Of a stretch of 64,000 nt of DNA, positions 1-8,729 are shown in pieces. Each line of letters opens with the position of its first letter. Within the stretch, counting starts at the first letter, position 1. Source of the stretch: Limnobacter parvus (lineage in GTDB: Bacteria > Pseudomonadota > Gammaproteobacteria > Burkholderiales > Burkholderiaceae_B). The stretch lies in the NCBI RefSeq assembly GCF_024623725.1, contig NZ_JANKHG010000016.1, forward strand, positions 205,030 through 269,029, in the 5' to 3' direction. The translations under genes and the position numbers were made by a program. The notes beneath the pieces were generated by a model, which was not told the origin of the DNA, searched no databases, and worked only from the letters and a program-made list of their open reading frames with translations.

Positions 1-1257
1 GAGTTCATAGTGTTCCAGCAACGGCTTACACAGGCTGACCAATTGGCGGTGGTCCAAAACTTCCCATTTTTTGGACTTGATTTGGGCAAGCGTTGTGAAA
101 AAGTTTTCAGCCTGAACCAGTTCAAACCCCATTACTTCATTGATATGGGGCTTTAGAACTTCAGCTGGGTTTTGAATTTGTTGTATCGCAGTGTTAATCA
201 AATCGCGCAAATCACCCCCGACCGTCGCAGCGCGGGTCCATTTTTCACACAGCCTGGGGAAGTCGGTGCTTATTGACTGTTCAAGTTCATCAGGGCCACT
301 GCAGCCAGCCCAATCGCTCAGCACAGAACTTGCAAAAAGCTTTGCATTGGCATCTTTTTCTTCGTTCAGTAACGCATTCACAAGCGGCTTCCACAAGCCA
401 ACCATTGCTGCTTCAGTGCGTTGCATGCCAGGGTATTCACCGTACACGGCACGTTTGTAGATTTCACGAAGCAGAACATCGTCGGCTTTGTCAAAAAAAT
501 AGTTGGCAAGCCCGGGTTGCAGACCTTTGGCACCGGGTGTTTTGCAAAGGCGGTAGGACAAGCGCTTCAACCCACCGTCTATGGCGGTATTGAAGCTGAG
601 CCATTTGTTGTCGCTAAGCCAGCTTTGAAGGTTGGGGCACCATGGCGAATTGAGTGTGGCGGTTTTTTTCTTGCGATTGAATTCAATGTGCTTGCTACTG
701 CCAACCATGTCGTAGCACACCTGGTTTTGATCGGTGAAATTCACGTCGATGGTCGTGTGCCCCGATCTGGCTTGGCCCAATGTAATTACAGTTTGTCGAA
801 AGGATTCGTTCGCAATGGTGGGCACGGTTCTGGCCCATGTTTGAATTTTTTGTGTCCGATTTCCGGTTTGATGTTGCTCGGCAAGTTTGCTGGAAAAAAA
901 TGTATCGATTTGAGTTCGGATTGAGTGGATTTTTTCTTCCCAGGCTTGCGTTGTTTCACTGGCCAGCCTCAGGTGCAAATCGATGTCATATGACTGTTGA
1001 TAACCGGTCTGAATTTGCCCAACCGTGGAGCCCTTGATACAGCCTGAGTGAATATCCAATAGTTCCAGCAGTTCATCCACTTTCAAGTGGATGCTTTGCC
1101 TGCCCTGTCGACTAGCCAGCTGAATGGTTTGGGTCAGTGGTTTGGTGGCGGTGTTGTAATTCAGTGGCTGTTGGCGGTGGGGTGTGCTTGCTTGCTTGAA
1201 TTCATTTTGTCGCTGCTGCCAATGTGTAAGGTTTGACAAACCTGAAATGCTGGGCAT
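1..1257 (-). CDS. Unrecognised protein, C-terminus cut by window edge
   Basis: An uninterrupted leftward reading frame runs from an ATG at 1257 to the window edge, giving at least 419 residues; I translated it by hand. The frame stays open upstream to a stop at 1324-1326 and a GTG at 1314 is another possible start, since no clear ribosome binding site precedes the ATG. The protein is soluble-looking, polar, rich in Gln, Leu and Trp, with no signal peptide and no membrane segment. I recognise no domain. It is divergent from the psiF-like gene. Rightward frames in this interval overlap each other and look like shadows. Reality as a gene is likely because of the length; function unknown. Confidence 0.75.
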   Translation of the reverse strand, partial: MPSISGLSNLTHWQQRQNEFKQASTPHRQQPLNYNTATKPLTQTIQLASRQGRQSIHLKVDELLELLDIHSGCIKGSTVGQIQTGYQQSYDIDLHLRLASETTQAWEEKIHSIRTQIDTFFSSKLAEQHQTGNRTQKIQTWARTVPTIANESFRQTVITLGQARSGHTTIDVNFTDQNQVCYDMVGSSKHIEFNRKKKTATLNSPWCPNLQSWLSDNKWLSFNTAIDGGLKRLSYRLCKTPGAKGLQPGLANYFFDKADDVLLREIYKRAVYGEYPGMQRTEAAMVGLWKPLVNALLNEEKDANAKLFASSVLSDWAGCSGPDELEQSISTDFPRLCEKWTRAATVGGDLRDLINTAIQQIQNPAEVLKPHINEVMGFELVQAENFFTTLAQIKSKKWEVLDHRQLVSLCKPLLEHYEL

Positions 1258-1386
1258 GAATGGTAAAGCTGGGTTAAAGCTGTATGAACACTCAACTTGA
1301 GTAACTAGAATCACAGTTAGGTTCTATTTCAAAATGTTAGTGGCCCGTTTACAATCCGGTTTCCAATACTACACAGGGGCTGATGC

Positions 1387-1647
1387 ATGAAAAAATGGCT
1401 GTTGATGCTTGCGCTTTGCTTTTCCCTTCCTGCCCACGCACAGTCGACTGAAGCTGCTTGCCAGGCCAAGGCTGTAAGCAAAGAAGGCAAGCCCCTCTCA
1501 GGTGCCGCGAAAAACTCATTCATGAAAAAATGCCTGGCTGACAACAAGGCAACATGTGAAGAACGCGCCGTGGGCAAAGACAGCAAGAAGCTGGCTGGTG
1601 CGGCCAAAAACTCGTTTTTGAAGAAGTGCAATGCCGAAGCAGGCTGA
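1387..1647 (+). CDS. psiF: PsiF-repeat secreted protein
   Basis: The 86-residue product has a signal peptide (residues 1-19, cut after the AHA of PAHAQS) followed by two tandem PsiF-type repeats, each with a Cys, a basic stretch, GAAKNSF and KKC. PsiF in enterobacteria is a small phosphate-starvation-inducible periplasmic protein without a known biochemical role. The two repeats align around AAKNSFMKKC and AAKNSFLKKC. The start is the ATG after TGATGC. It converges on cobA, with only 21 bp between the stop codons and no obvious terminator. The family call is firm; control by phosphate here is not shown, as I found no clear Pho box. Confidence 0.85.
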   Translation: MKKWLLMLALCFSLPAHAQSTEAACQAKAVSKEGKPLSGAAKNSFMKKCLADNKATCEERAVGKDSKKLAGAAKNSFLKKCNAEAG

Positions 1648-1668
1648 TTGTTCTCTGGCTTCTTTTTC

Positions 1669-2427
1669 TCAGGCCGCTTTTGAGGCGTGCTGAATATCTG
1701 TTTCCAGTTCAGCGCATGATTTGGCCAGTGCTTGACCAATCAAGATAAGGCATGGGCCGTCGGTCAATTGATCTGCAGAAAATAAAGGCAGTTTGCCCAA
1801 ATTCAGCGGTGTGAACTTTTCAGCGGGCAGTGAAACGCTTTCGCACAGAATGACCGGTGTGTTCGGGTTGCGGCCTTTTTCAAGCAAGGCGGCGGCCCAG
1901 GGGCCAGCCTGGCGCAAGCCCATATAAACAGCCACGGTGTCGTTTTCCGTGCCGGTGAACAATTCAGTGCTAGGTACTTCATCAGCACCCACTGAAGGGG
2001 TGGTCAGCGTTAGGCTGCGGGCAACACCACGCAGCGTGAGCGAGGCCTGCAGGCTGCTGGCTGCAGCCAATGCAGCGGTTACACCGGGCACAACTTCCAC
2101 GATGTGGCCAGCGGCTTTCAAAGCAGTAATTTCTTCGTCAGCTCGGCCAAACACCATGGGGTCTCCGCCTTTCAGGCGCACCACCAGTTTGAATTGTTCA
2201 GCGGCTTCAACAAGCTGTTTGTTGATGAAAATTTGTGCGGTGGACTTCTTGCCGCAGCGTTTGCCAACTGCGACCAGCTTTGCATCGGGGTGGGCTTCAG
2301 AAAGAAGAGAGGGACTGACCAGCGCATCGTAAAACACGCAGTCTGCCTGCATCAACAGTTTCAGGCCACGAACGGTGATTAAATCCTCCGCTCCAGGTCC
2401 TGCTCCAATCAATACAATGCGTCCCAT
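1669..2427 (-). CDS. cobA: Uroporphyrinogen-III C-methyltransferase (SUMT)
   Basis: This 252-residue protein matches single-domain SUMT: an N-terminal VxLIGAGPGxxDLIT loop (residues 5-18), the YDALVS segment, RLKGGDPMVFGR and a PGVTAALAAAS segment. The enzyme methylates uroporphyrinogen III twice with S-adenosylmethionine to give precorrin-2, first step to sirohaem, the cofactor of the sulfite reductase encoded in the same operon. The CysG oxidase/chelatase domain is absent, so dehydrogenation and iron insertion must be encoded elsewhere. It is the last gene of the leftward sulfate assimilation operon, 55 bp after cysN. The ATG at 2427 opens directly on the conserved N-terminus. Confidence 0.93.
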   Translation of the reverse strand: MGRIVLIGAGPGAEDLITVRGLKLLMQADCVFYDALVSPSLLSEAHPDAKLVAVGKRCGKKSTAQIFINKQLVEAAEQFKLVVRLKGGDPMVFGRADEEITALKAAGHIVEVVPGVTAALAAASSLQASLTLRGVARSLTLTTPSVGADEVPSTELFTGTENDTVAVYMGLRQAGPWAAALLEKGRNPNTPVILCESVSLPAEKFTPLNLGKLPLFSADQLTDGPCLILIGQALAKSCAELETDIQHASKAA

Positions 2428-2482
2428 CTCAAAAGTCCCTATTTAAGAACAAGCAACCAACAACCGGGTGAAGGGTCGTTGA

Positions 2483-3841
2483 TTAGTTCTTTGCAACGAT
2501 CATGCCAGCTGCCACTGTTTGGTTGGTGGCACTGTCAATCAGAATAAAACTGCCTGTTGCACGGCATTCTGTGTACAAATCTGCCACGATGGGCTGGGCC
2601 AGCACCAATTCAATCTGTGCAATGTCATTCATTTGCACCGTTTTGGTGCTTTCGCCGTGCATCAGGGTGTGAATGTCCAGGACCAAGTTTACCGCCTTGA
2701 TTTTCGCCTGGGTTTGGCGGGTGGTCTGCTTGATCCAGTACTTGCGCGCCGGGTTCAACGGTTCATTGTCCAGCCAGCAAATGTCGGCCGTCAATGCTTT
2801 CACTGGGGTGTGGCTTACGGTGTCGCCAATGCTTACAATTTGGTCGCCACGGGAAACGTCCACATCGCGGTCCAACACCAAGGTCACGCACTGGCCCAAA
2901 TGGGCTTCGGTCAAATCATCATTCAAAAATACAATGCGGGAAACAACGGCGCTTTGGCCGGAAGGGTGCACCACAACAGTGTCGCCCACCTTCACGCTGC
3001 CGCCTTCCACACGGCCCATGTAGCCACGGAAGTCGTCGGCTTTGTGACCGTCGTGACGAGCCACCAGCTGCACAGGGAAGCGGAAACCCACTTTGTGGGC
3101 AGCCTCAGCACGGTCGGCGCGGCTGGGAATGTTTTCCAGAATGGGTAACAAAGGCTGGCCGGTATACCAGGGGGTTTTGGGGCTGGCGGTTACCACATTG
3201 TCGCCGGTCAGCGCTGAAATCGGTAGCACCAAGGCTTCCTGAACACCCACAGTCACAGCCAGTTCACGCACGGCTTTTTCTGTGGCAATGAATTTGGCCT
3301 GGTCGAAATCAACCAAATCCATTTTGTTCACGGCAAACAGAATGGCGGGAATGCCCAGTTTGCCAGCAATGGCGCTGTGGCGTTTGGTCTGGGCCAGCAA
3401 GGTGGCCTTCAGGCCATCCGCGCTTTCTTCAAAGGCAACGCGGGTAATGTCGACCAGCACAATGGCCACATCGGCGGTGGATGCGCCGGTTACCATGTTG
3501 CGCGTGTACTGTTCATGGCCCGGCGTGTCGGCCACAATGAATTTGCGTGCGGGTGTTGCGAAATAGCGGTAGGCCACATCGATGGTAATGCCTTGTTCGC
3601 GCTCGGCTTCCAGGCCGTCGGTCAACAGCGAAAAGTCGATCGTATCGCCTGCAGTACGCTTGTTTTTCGCCTTCGAAATGGCAGCCAGCTGGTCAGCGAA
3701 GATGCCTTTGCTGTCGAACAACAGACGACCGATCAGCGTGGACTTTCCGTCGTCGACAGAACCTGCGGTGATGAAGCGCAGCACGCCATTTTCTTGGGTG
3801 CTCAGTTTCAGGGCTTCGTTAATTGCATTCATGTTATTCAT
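2483..3841 (-). CDS. cysN: Sulfate adenylyltransferase subunit 1 (GTPase subunit)
   Basis: CysN is the GTPase that drives ATP sulfurylase: with CysD it makes adenosine 5'-phosphosulfate from sulfate and ATP. In 452 residues I see the G1 loop GSVDDGKST (27-35), G3 DTPGH (105-109) and G4 NKMD (172-175), followed by EF-Tu-like beta-barrel domains. No APS kinase (CysC) domain is fused at the C-terminus, which agrees with the APS-type reductase encoded two genes upstream. The start codon lies 5 bp after the cysD stop; a second in-frame ATG three codons later is an equally possible start. Confidence 0.96.
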   Translation of the reverse strand: MNNMNAINEALKLSTQENGVLRFITAGSVDDGKSTLIGRLLFDSKGIFADQLAAISKAKNKRTAGDTIDFSLLTDGLEAEREQGITIDVAYRYFATPARKFIVADTPGHEQYTRNMVTGASTADVAIVLVDITRVAFEESADGLKATLLAQTKRHSAIAGKLGIPAILFAVNKMDLVDFDQAKFIATEKAVRELAVTVGVQEALVLPISALTGDNVVTASPKTPWYTGQPLLPILENIPSRADRAEAAHKVGFRFPVQLVARHDGHKADDFRGYMGRVEGGSVKVGDTVVVHPSGQSAVVSRIVFLNDDLTEAHLGQCVTLVLDRDVDVSRGDQIVSIGDTVSHTPVKALTADICWLDNEPLNPARKYWIKQTTRQTQAKIKAVNLVLDIHTLMHGESTKTVQMNDIAQIELVLAQPIVADLYTECRATGSFILIDSATNQTVAAGMIVAKN

Positions 3842-3846
3842 CTCTA

Positions 3847-4770
3847 TTAGAAATAACCTTCTTTCTTGCGGCGCTCCATGGAGGCCTCGGAAGTTTGATC
3901 GTCCATGCGGGTTGCGCCGCGCTCTGTGATGTCGGTCACTGCCGTTTCCGCGATAATGTCGATCGGGTTGGCTGCCGTGCTGGCCACAGGGCAGGTGCAG
4001 GTAATGTCGCCAACCGTGCGGAAGCGCACGGTGCGGGTGGTTACCGTTTCACCGGCTTTGGGCTGCGTCATTTCTGTAATGGGCACCAACAGGCCGTTGC
4101 GCTCAATCACTTCACGTTCGTGGGCATAGTAAATGTTGGGCAACTCCAGCTTTTCACGCTCTATGTATTGCCACACATCCAGTTCCGTCCAGTTGGAAAT
4201 CGGAAACACGCGCATGTGTTCACCAGGGTGAACGCGTGTGTTGTATAGGTCCCAAAGTTCAGGGCGCTGACTTTTCGGGTCCCACTGGCCAAAGCCATCA
4301 CGGAAAGAAAAAATACGTTCTTTGGCGCGCGCTTTTTCTTCGTCGCGGCGGGCACCACCCATTAGCGCATCAAATCCGAATTCCTCCTGCGTTTCCAGCA
4401 AGGTTACGCTTTGGAATGAATTGCGAGAGGCTTCAGGGTGGGGCAGGCGAATGGTGCCTTTTTTGATCGAACCTTCCAGTGAGCGCACAATCAGTTCTTC
4501 GCCCAATTGCTTGGCTTTCCAGTCGCGAAATTCGATCACTTCCGGAAAGTTGTGCTCGGTGTCGATGTGCACCAATGGGAACGGAAACTTGCCGGGGCGA
4601 AATGCTTTTTCAGCCAAGCGAAGCATCACGATGGAATCTTTGCCGCCCGAAAACAGCAAGGCAGGGCGTGCGCACTCGGCCGCCACTTCGCGCATGATGT
4701 AGATGGCTTCTGCTTCCAGCCAATCCAGGTGGGACATGGTATATGTTTGCGTGCTCACTTGCGTGCTCAT
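3847..4770 (-). CDS. cysD: Sulfate adenylyltransferase subunit 2
   Basis: CysD is the catalytic ATP-pyrophosphatase-type subunit of ATP sulfurylase. The PP-loop SGGKDS sits at residues 41-46 and the C-terminus shows the usual conserved end (RMDDQTSEASMERRKKEGYF). The length of 307 residues is normal. It lies between cysH (22 bp upstream) and cysN (5 bp downstream), so the two sulfurylase subunits are translated together. The ATG at 4770 is preferred, though an ATG eleven codons later, just before SHLDWLEAE, corresponds better to the start of many homologues. Confidence 0.96.
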   Translation of the reverse strand: MSTQVSTQTYTMSHLDWLEAEAIYIMREVAAECARPALLFSGGKDSIVMLRLAEKAFRPGKFPFPLVHIDTEHNFPEVIEFRDWKAKQLGEELIVRSLEGSIKKGTIRLPHPEASRNSFQSVTLLETQEEFGFDALMGGARRDEEKARAKERIFSFRDGFGQWDPKSQRPELWDLYNTRVHPGEHMRVFPISNWTELDVWQYIEREKLELPNIYYAHEREVIERNGLLVPITEMTQPKAGETVTTRTVRFRTVGDITCTCPVASTAANPIDIIAETAVTDITERGATRMDDQTSEASMERRKKEGYF

Positions 4771-4792
4771 GGTTGATCTCGTTTAATTGAAT

Positions 4793-5599
4793 TTATTTCT
4801 TCAAATTGGCGTTGTGCAAACCGCATTCCTTGCTGGTGGGGTCTTCCCACCACCAACGGCCTGCACGAATGTCTTCACCCACAGTAATGGCGCGGGTGCA
4901 GGGTTCGCAACCAATTGAAGGAAAGCCTTCGAAGTGCAGCTTGTTTACTGGTACATCAAACTGGCGAACATAGGTCCACACATCGGCCTCGGTCCAATCC
5001 GCCAGCGGGTTGAATTTTTCAATACCGCGGTCGGTATCAAATTCGCGTGAGGGTAATTCAGCGCGTGTTGCTGCTTGTGCCTGGCGTTGCCCGGTAATCC
5101 AGGCTTGTGCACCTTTCAATGCGCGCGCCAGGGGCTCCACCTTGCGAATGCCGCAGCATTCTTTGCGCAGTGCCGTGCTTTCATAAAAAGCATCAGCACC
5201 CTTGGTGTTCACATAGGTTTCCACGGCTGCTGCCTGGGGTTCAAACCACTGCACGGTTTGACCATATTTGGCTTGCAGGGCAGGGGCCACATCCAGGGTT
5301 TGCTGATGCAAGCGGCCGGTGTTCAAGCTGAACACGCGAATGTTCAGTTTCAGGCGCGCAATCACATCGAACAACACATTGTCTTCAGCCGCCAGGCTAC
5401 TGGCCAAAGCGATTGAATCGAACTCATTGGCAGCCTGGGTCAGCAATGTTTCCAGCGCCTTGACCTTGGCTGCAATGTCGGTGGCGGGTTGGTGCGGGCC
5501 ACGAAATACGGCGATGGGTTGTTCTTGCACAGCGTTGTTTTCCTGCGCTGTTTCCACACTGTGGAAGCGGGATTGCGCTGAAGAATTCACTGCATTCAT
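4793..5599 (-). CDS. cysH: Assimilatory adenylyl-sulfate (APS) reductase
   Basis: The 268-residue protein reduces activated sulfate to sulfite using thioredoxin. Two cysteine pairs, CC at 148-149 and CEPC at 231-234, are the [4Fe-4S] ligands that mark the APS-using type; the catalytic cysteine is in ECGLH (258-262). PAPS reductases of the enterobacterial type lack the cluster pairs. The APS preference fits the absence of an APS kinase in this operon. The first 30 or so residues look unconserved. The gene starts 2 bp after the DUF934 stop. Confidence 0.94.
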   Translation of the reverse strand: MNAVNSSAQSRFHSVETAQENNAVQEQPIAVFRGPHQPATDIAAKVKALETLLTQAANEFDSIALASSLAAEDNVLFDVIARLKLNIRVFSLNTGRLHQQTLDVAPALQAKYGQTVQWFEPQAAAVETYVNTKGADAFYESTALRKECCGIRKVEPLARALKGAQAWITGQRQAQAATRAELPSREFDTDRGIEKFNPLADWTEADVWTYVRQFDVPVNKLHFEGFPSIGCEPCTRAITVGEDIRAGRWWWEDPTSKECGLHNANLKK

Positions 5600-5601
5600 G
5601 C

Positions 5602-6138
5602 TCAGGCTCCCACAGCAGCCCGGCGATTGAACACGGGCAAGGATCCATCGGCACTGGTTTGGTAAGGAATGGTGAAGTCAGAAAATGCGTTCAACGCGTC
5701 TTCCAGGGATTTGCCTTCCTTGATGTCGAATTGCGTGAAACCGCAGCGCGCCAAATAGAAAAACTGATCGCGCCACACATCGCCAAAGGCGCGAATTTCG
5801 CCTTTGAAGCCATAGCGTGTGCGCAGCAATACCGCGCCTGAATAACCTTGGCCATACTTGAACACGGGGAAGTTGAATGCAATCAGTTTCAGCACATTCA
5901 CATCGCCCTGCAACTGCTCAGGGTTGTCTTCCGGGTTTAAGTAAACACCCAAATTGCCAGCCTGTGCACGTGCGCTTAGTTCGGCTTTGTTGGCTTCCCA
6001 AACAGACAGGTGCACCAGCACCTTGCCTTCAGAAGGCACCGCTACAGGCGCTTCGGCTGTACCCGCATCAATCACGGTGAAATCATCCGCAACTATAGCG
6101 GCTTCACCGTTCACCGGTTTAACGATAATACTGGCCAT
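5602..6138 (-). CDS. DUF934 protein linked to sulfite reductase
   Basis: This 178-residue DUF934 protein is found next to cysI across beta- and alphaproteobacteria and is often annotated as an oxidoreductase partner of sulfite reductase. I see the family's typical LxxxNFPVFKYGQGYS stretch and GFKGEIRAFGDVWRDQ, near residues 90-130. No redox cofactor motif is visible, so its role is known only by association: it may help electron delivery or assembly, given that no CysJ flavoprotein is encoded here. The ATG directly abuts the cysI stop, which suggests coupled translation. Confidence 0.88.
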   Translation of the reverse strand: MASIIVKPVNGEAAIVADDFTVIDAGTAEAPVAVPSEGKVLVHLSVWEANKAELSARAQAGNLGVYLNPEDNPEQLQGDVNVLKLIAFNFPVFKYGQGYSGAVLLRTRYGFKGEIRAFGDVWRDQFFYLARCGFTQFDIKEGKSLEDALNAFSDFTIPYQTSADGSLPVFNRRAAVGA

Positions 6139-7818
6139 TTAAGCAGCCTCCTTGTTGGCGTACACATGGTCTTTGAATGGGTCTGCACCAATGCGGTCGA
6201 GTGTGTCGATGAACAACTCATCTTCATGACGCTCGCGCACATACACTTCCAGCAACTTCACAACCACGCCAGGTACGTCTTTTTCATAGAAGGACTTTCC
6301 AATTACCTTGCCAATGGACGCATCGTTGCCTTGGCGACCACCCAAGGTAACCTGGTACCATTCTTCACCGTTTTTATCGACACCCAAAATACCGATGTTG
6401 CCAATGTGGTGGTGACCACATGAATTGATACAACCAGAAATATTCAGGCTAAGGTCGCCCAAGTCGAACTGATAATCCAGATTGTCCACGGCTTCCTGAA
6501 TGCCCAAGGCGATTGGAATCGACTTTGCATTGGCCAGTGAACAGAAATCGCCGCCGGGGCAGGCAATCATGTCGGAAACCAGACCAATATTGGGCATGGC
6601 CAAATTGTGTTCTTTCAGTGTGCTCCACAGCTCGAACAAGTCTTGCTCGGCTACATCTGACAGCACAAAGTTTTGTTCGTGCGTAACCCGCAATTCGCCG
6701 AATGAATACTGCTCGGCCAAATCGGCGATCAGGTGCATTTCATTCGTGTTGGCGTCGCCTGGGGCAATGCCGGGGCGTTTCAATGAAATGCTGATCGCCA
6801 CATAACCAGGCTGGCGGTGTTCGCGTGCATTGCGAATCAACCAACGGTCGAAACCCACATGCTTGGCGCGCAAGCCACGATTTTGTTCGGCAATGGTGGC
6901 CACTTGTTCAGCGCTGAATTGCTCGTATGAAGGTGCGGTGAAGAAGGACGACACACGGTCAAATTCTTTCTGCGGAATCACAGAAACGCCGCCCTTGATG
7001 TGTTGCCATTCTTCTTCAACCTGTTTGGCAAATTCTTCCGGTCCAATGGCGCGCACCAAAATCTTGATGCGGGCTTTGTACATGTTGTCGCGGCGGCCAT
7101 AGCGGTTGTACACACGCATGACAGCTTCAATGTAGGTCAGCAATTCTTGCCAGGGCAGGTCGTTTTTGATCACAGAACCAATTACCGGTGTGCGGCCCAA
7201 GCCACCCCCTGCCAACACCTGCGCAACCACTTCACCGGCTGCGTTGCGTGTCAGGTTCACACCAATGTCGTGCACTTGAACAGCAGCGCGATCCACGGCC
7301 GCACCGTTCACGGCAATCTTGAACTTGCGTGGCAAGTGAGCGAATTCCGGATGAAAAGTGCTCCACTGGCGAATCAGTTCGCAGAATGGGCGCGGGTCCA
7401 CAAATTCGTCTTTCGCAATGCCGGCGAACGGGTCGCTGGTGGTGTTGCGAATGCAGTTGCCACTGGTTTGAATGGCGTGCATTTCCACTTCAGCCAGCTC
7501 GGCCAGAATGTCGGGAATGCTTTCCAGCGTTGGCCAGTTGTACTGAATGTTCTGGCGCGTTGTGAAGTGTGCGTAGTTGCGGTCGTATTTGGCTGAAATG
7601 TCGGCCAATTTGTGCAGCTGCTTGGCACCCAGCAAACCATAAGGAATCGCCACGCGCAACATTGGCGCATGGCGCTGAATGTAAAGGCCGTTTTGCAGGC
7701 GCAGCGGGCGGAATTCTTCGTCCGTCAGTTCGCCTTTCAGGAAGCGCTCGGTCTGGTTGCGAAACTGGGCCACGCGTTCGCGAACAAGGGCGTGGTCATA
7801 GTCGTCGTATTTGTACAT
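6139..7818 (-). CDS. cysI: Sulfite reductase haemoprotein subunit
   Basis: CysI reduces sulfite to sulfide by six electrons on a sirohaem-[4Fe-4S] centre. The four cluster ligands are visible as C-x5-C (Cys420, Cys426) and C-x3-C (Cys463, Cys467), and basic residues typical of the sulfite site surround GRRDN and NTTSDPF. The length of 559 residues fits the family. No cysJ lies in this window, so the electron donor is probably ferredoxin or the DUF934 partner, which is an inference. The start is the ATG adjoining the stop of the upstream permease gene. Confidence 0.95.
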   Translation of the reverse strand: MYKYDDYDHALVRERVAQFRNQTERFLKGELTDEEFRPLRLQNGLYIQRHAPMLRVAIPYGLLGAKQLHKLADISAKYDRNYAHFTTRQNIQYNWPTLESIPDILAELAEVEMHAIQTSGNCIRNTTSDPFAGIAKDEFVDPRPFCELIRQWSTFHPEFAHLPRKFKIAVNGAAVDRAAVQVHDIGVNLTRNAAGEVVAQVLAGGGLGRTPVIGSVIKNDLPWQELLTYIEAVMRVYNRYGRRDNMYKARIKILVRAIGPEEFAKQVEEEWQHIKGGVSVIPQKEFDRVSSFFTAPSYEQFSAEQVATIAEQNRGLRAKHVGFDRWLIRNAREHRQPGYVAISISLKRPGIAPGDANTNEMHLIADLAEQYSFGELRVTHEQNFVLSDVAEQDLFELWSTLKEHNLAMPNIGLVSDMIACPGGDFCSLANAKSIPIALGIQEAVDNLDYQFDLGDLSLNISGCINSCGHHHIGNIGILGVDKNGEEWYQVTLGGRQGNDASIGKVIGKSFYEKDVPGVVVKLLEVYVRERHEDELFIDTLDRIGADPFKDHVYANKEAA

Positions 7819-8616
7819 TTACATCACCAATTTTGCGGCCACGGCGGTGAGGGTCGTGGCCAATACCCCGCGCAAGAACCGTTCAGGCACTGCGCGACTT
7901 AAATAACTACCAATGGTTATGCCGGGAATGGAGCCGATCAACAAAGCGCCCAACAAACCGAAATCGACAGTGCCCAGGCTGAAGTGGCCAAATGCAGCCA
8001 CCGCAGTCAATGGCACTGCATAAGCAATGTCAGTTCCCGCAATTTCAGACGCTTTCAAGTGTGGATACAGCATAATCAACACCATGGCGCCAATTGCACC
8101 TGCGCCAATCGAAGAGACGGTAACCAAGACACCGATGACTGAAAACGCTACCACGGTCGCAATGGTACGTGTTTTATCTTGCAGTTGCGCTTGCGGGTGG
8201 TTTTGTAGCCAATGAACAATCTTTGTTTTAAAAATAAGCACGCCCACGGTCAACATAACGCAGATCGAGATGGACCAACGAATGAATACATCAATCGGGC
8301 TGCCCTTGCCGGCATTCTGAATATCCATGCCATGCAAAACCGCAATGGTGATCAGCGAGGCGGGAACGCTTCCCAGGCAAGCCAAACCCACAATTTTCCA
8401 GTTCACCGTGTTGCGCAGGCGATGCACCACAGTGCCAGCACCTTTGGTTATGGCAGCGAAGGCCAGATCAGTGCCAACAGCGGTTGTGGCGGGCACACCG
8501 AAAAACACAGTCAGCAGTGGAGTCATCAACGAGCCGCCACCTACGCCGGTGAGGCCGACCAATAGGCCGACCGCAAGGCCAGATGCTACGTAGACTAAAT
8601 CAATGTCGAATGGCAC
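7819..8616 (-). CDS. TauE/SafE-family sulfite/sulfate-type permease
   Basis: A 265-residue, very hydrophobic protein with about eight membrane segments and the family's glycine-rich N-terminal signature (GLLVGLTGVGGGSLMTPLL, about residues 17-35) and its C-terminal counterpart (GSIPGITIGSYL). TauE/SafE proteins move sulfite, sulfonates or related anions. As the first gene of the assimilation operon it may import sulfate or export excess sulfite; direction cannot be told from sequence. The start shown is a GTG at 8616, with only a weak ribosome binding site. It directly abuts cysI. Confidence 0.88.
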   Translation of the reverse strand: MPFDIDLVYVASGLAVGLLVGLTGVGGGSLMTPLLTVFFGVPATTAVGTDLAFAAITKGAGTVVHRLRNTVNWKIVGLACLGSVPASLITIAVLHGMDIQNAGKGSPIDVFIRWSISICVMLTVGVLIFKTKIVHWLQNHPQAQLQDKTRTIATVVAFSVIGVLVTVSSIGAGAIGAMVLIMLYPHLKASEIAGTDIAYAVPLTAVAAFGHFSLGTVDFGLLGALLIGSIPGITIGSYLSRAVPERFLRGVLATTLTAVAAKLVM

Positions 8617-8729
8617 GTGAAAGCTCGATAAAAAATGGTTTTTTGGGACTTGAAGTGTAGGCGCTTCCCTTTATAATTCAAACGATAATATTTCCATTTA
8701 TATATTCTCCTGCGGAATAAAGGGTTTTT
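8617..8729. promoter_or_regulatory. Divergent cys operon / cysB control region
   Basis: This 113-bp AT-rich gap separates the leftward sulfate operon from the rightward cysB gene, so both promoters and any CysB binding sites must lie here. AT-rich blocks around 8668-8705 (including TATAAT and TTTATATAT) are candidates for -10 elements and CysB contacts. I could not fix a single -35/-10 pair with confidence. Known CysB sites are AT-rich and overlap or precede the -35 region, which is compatible. Confidence 0.5.

Noticed and set aside
191-1037. Rightward frames of 66-167 codons at the left edge
   Set aside because: They overlap each other and lie opposite a single uninterrupted leftward frame of more than 419 codons; residue composition is not protein-like.
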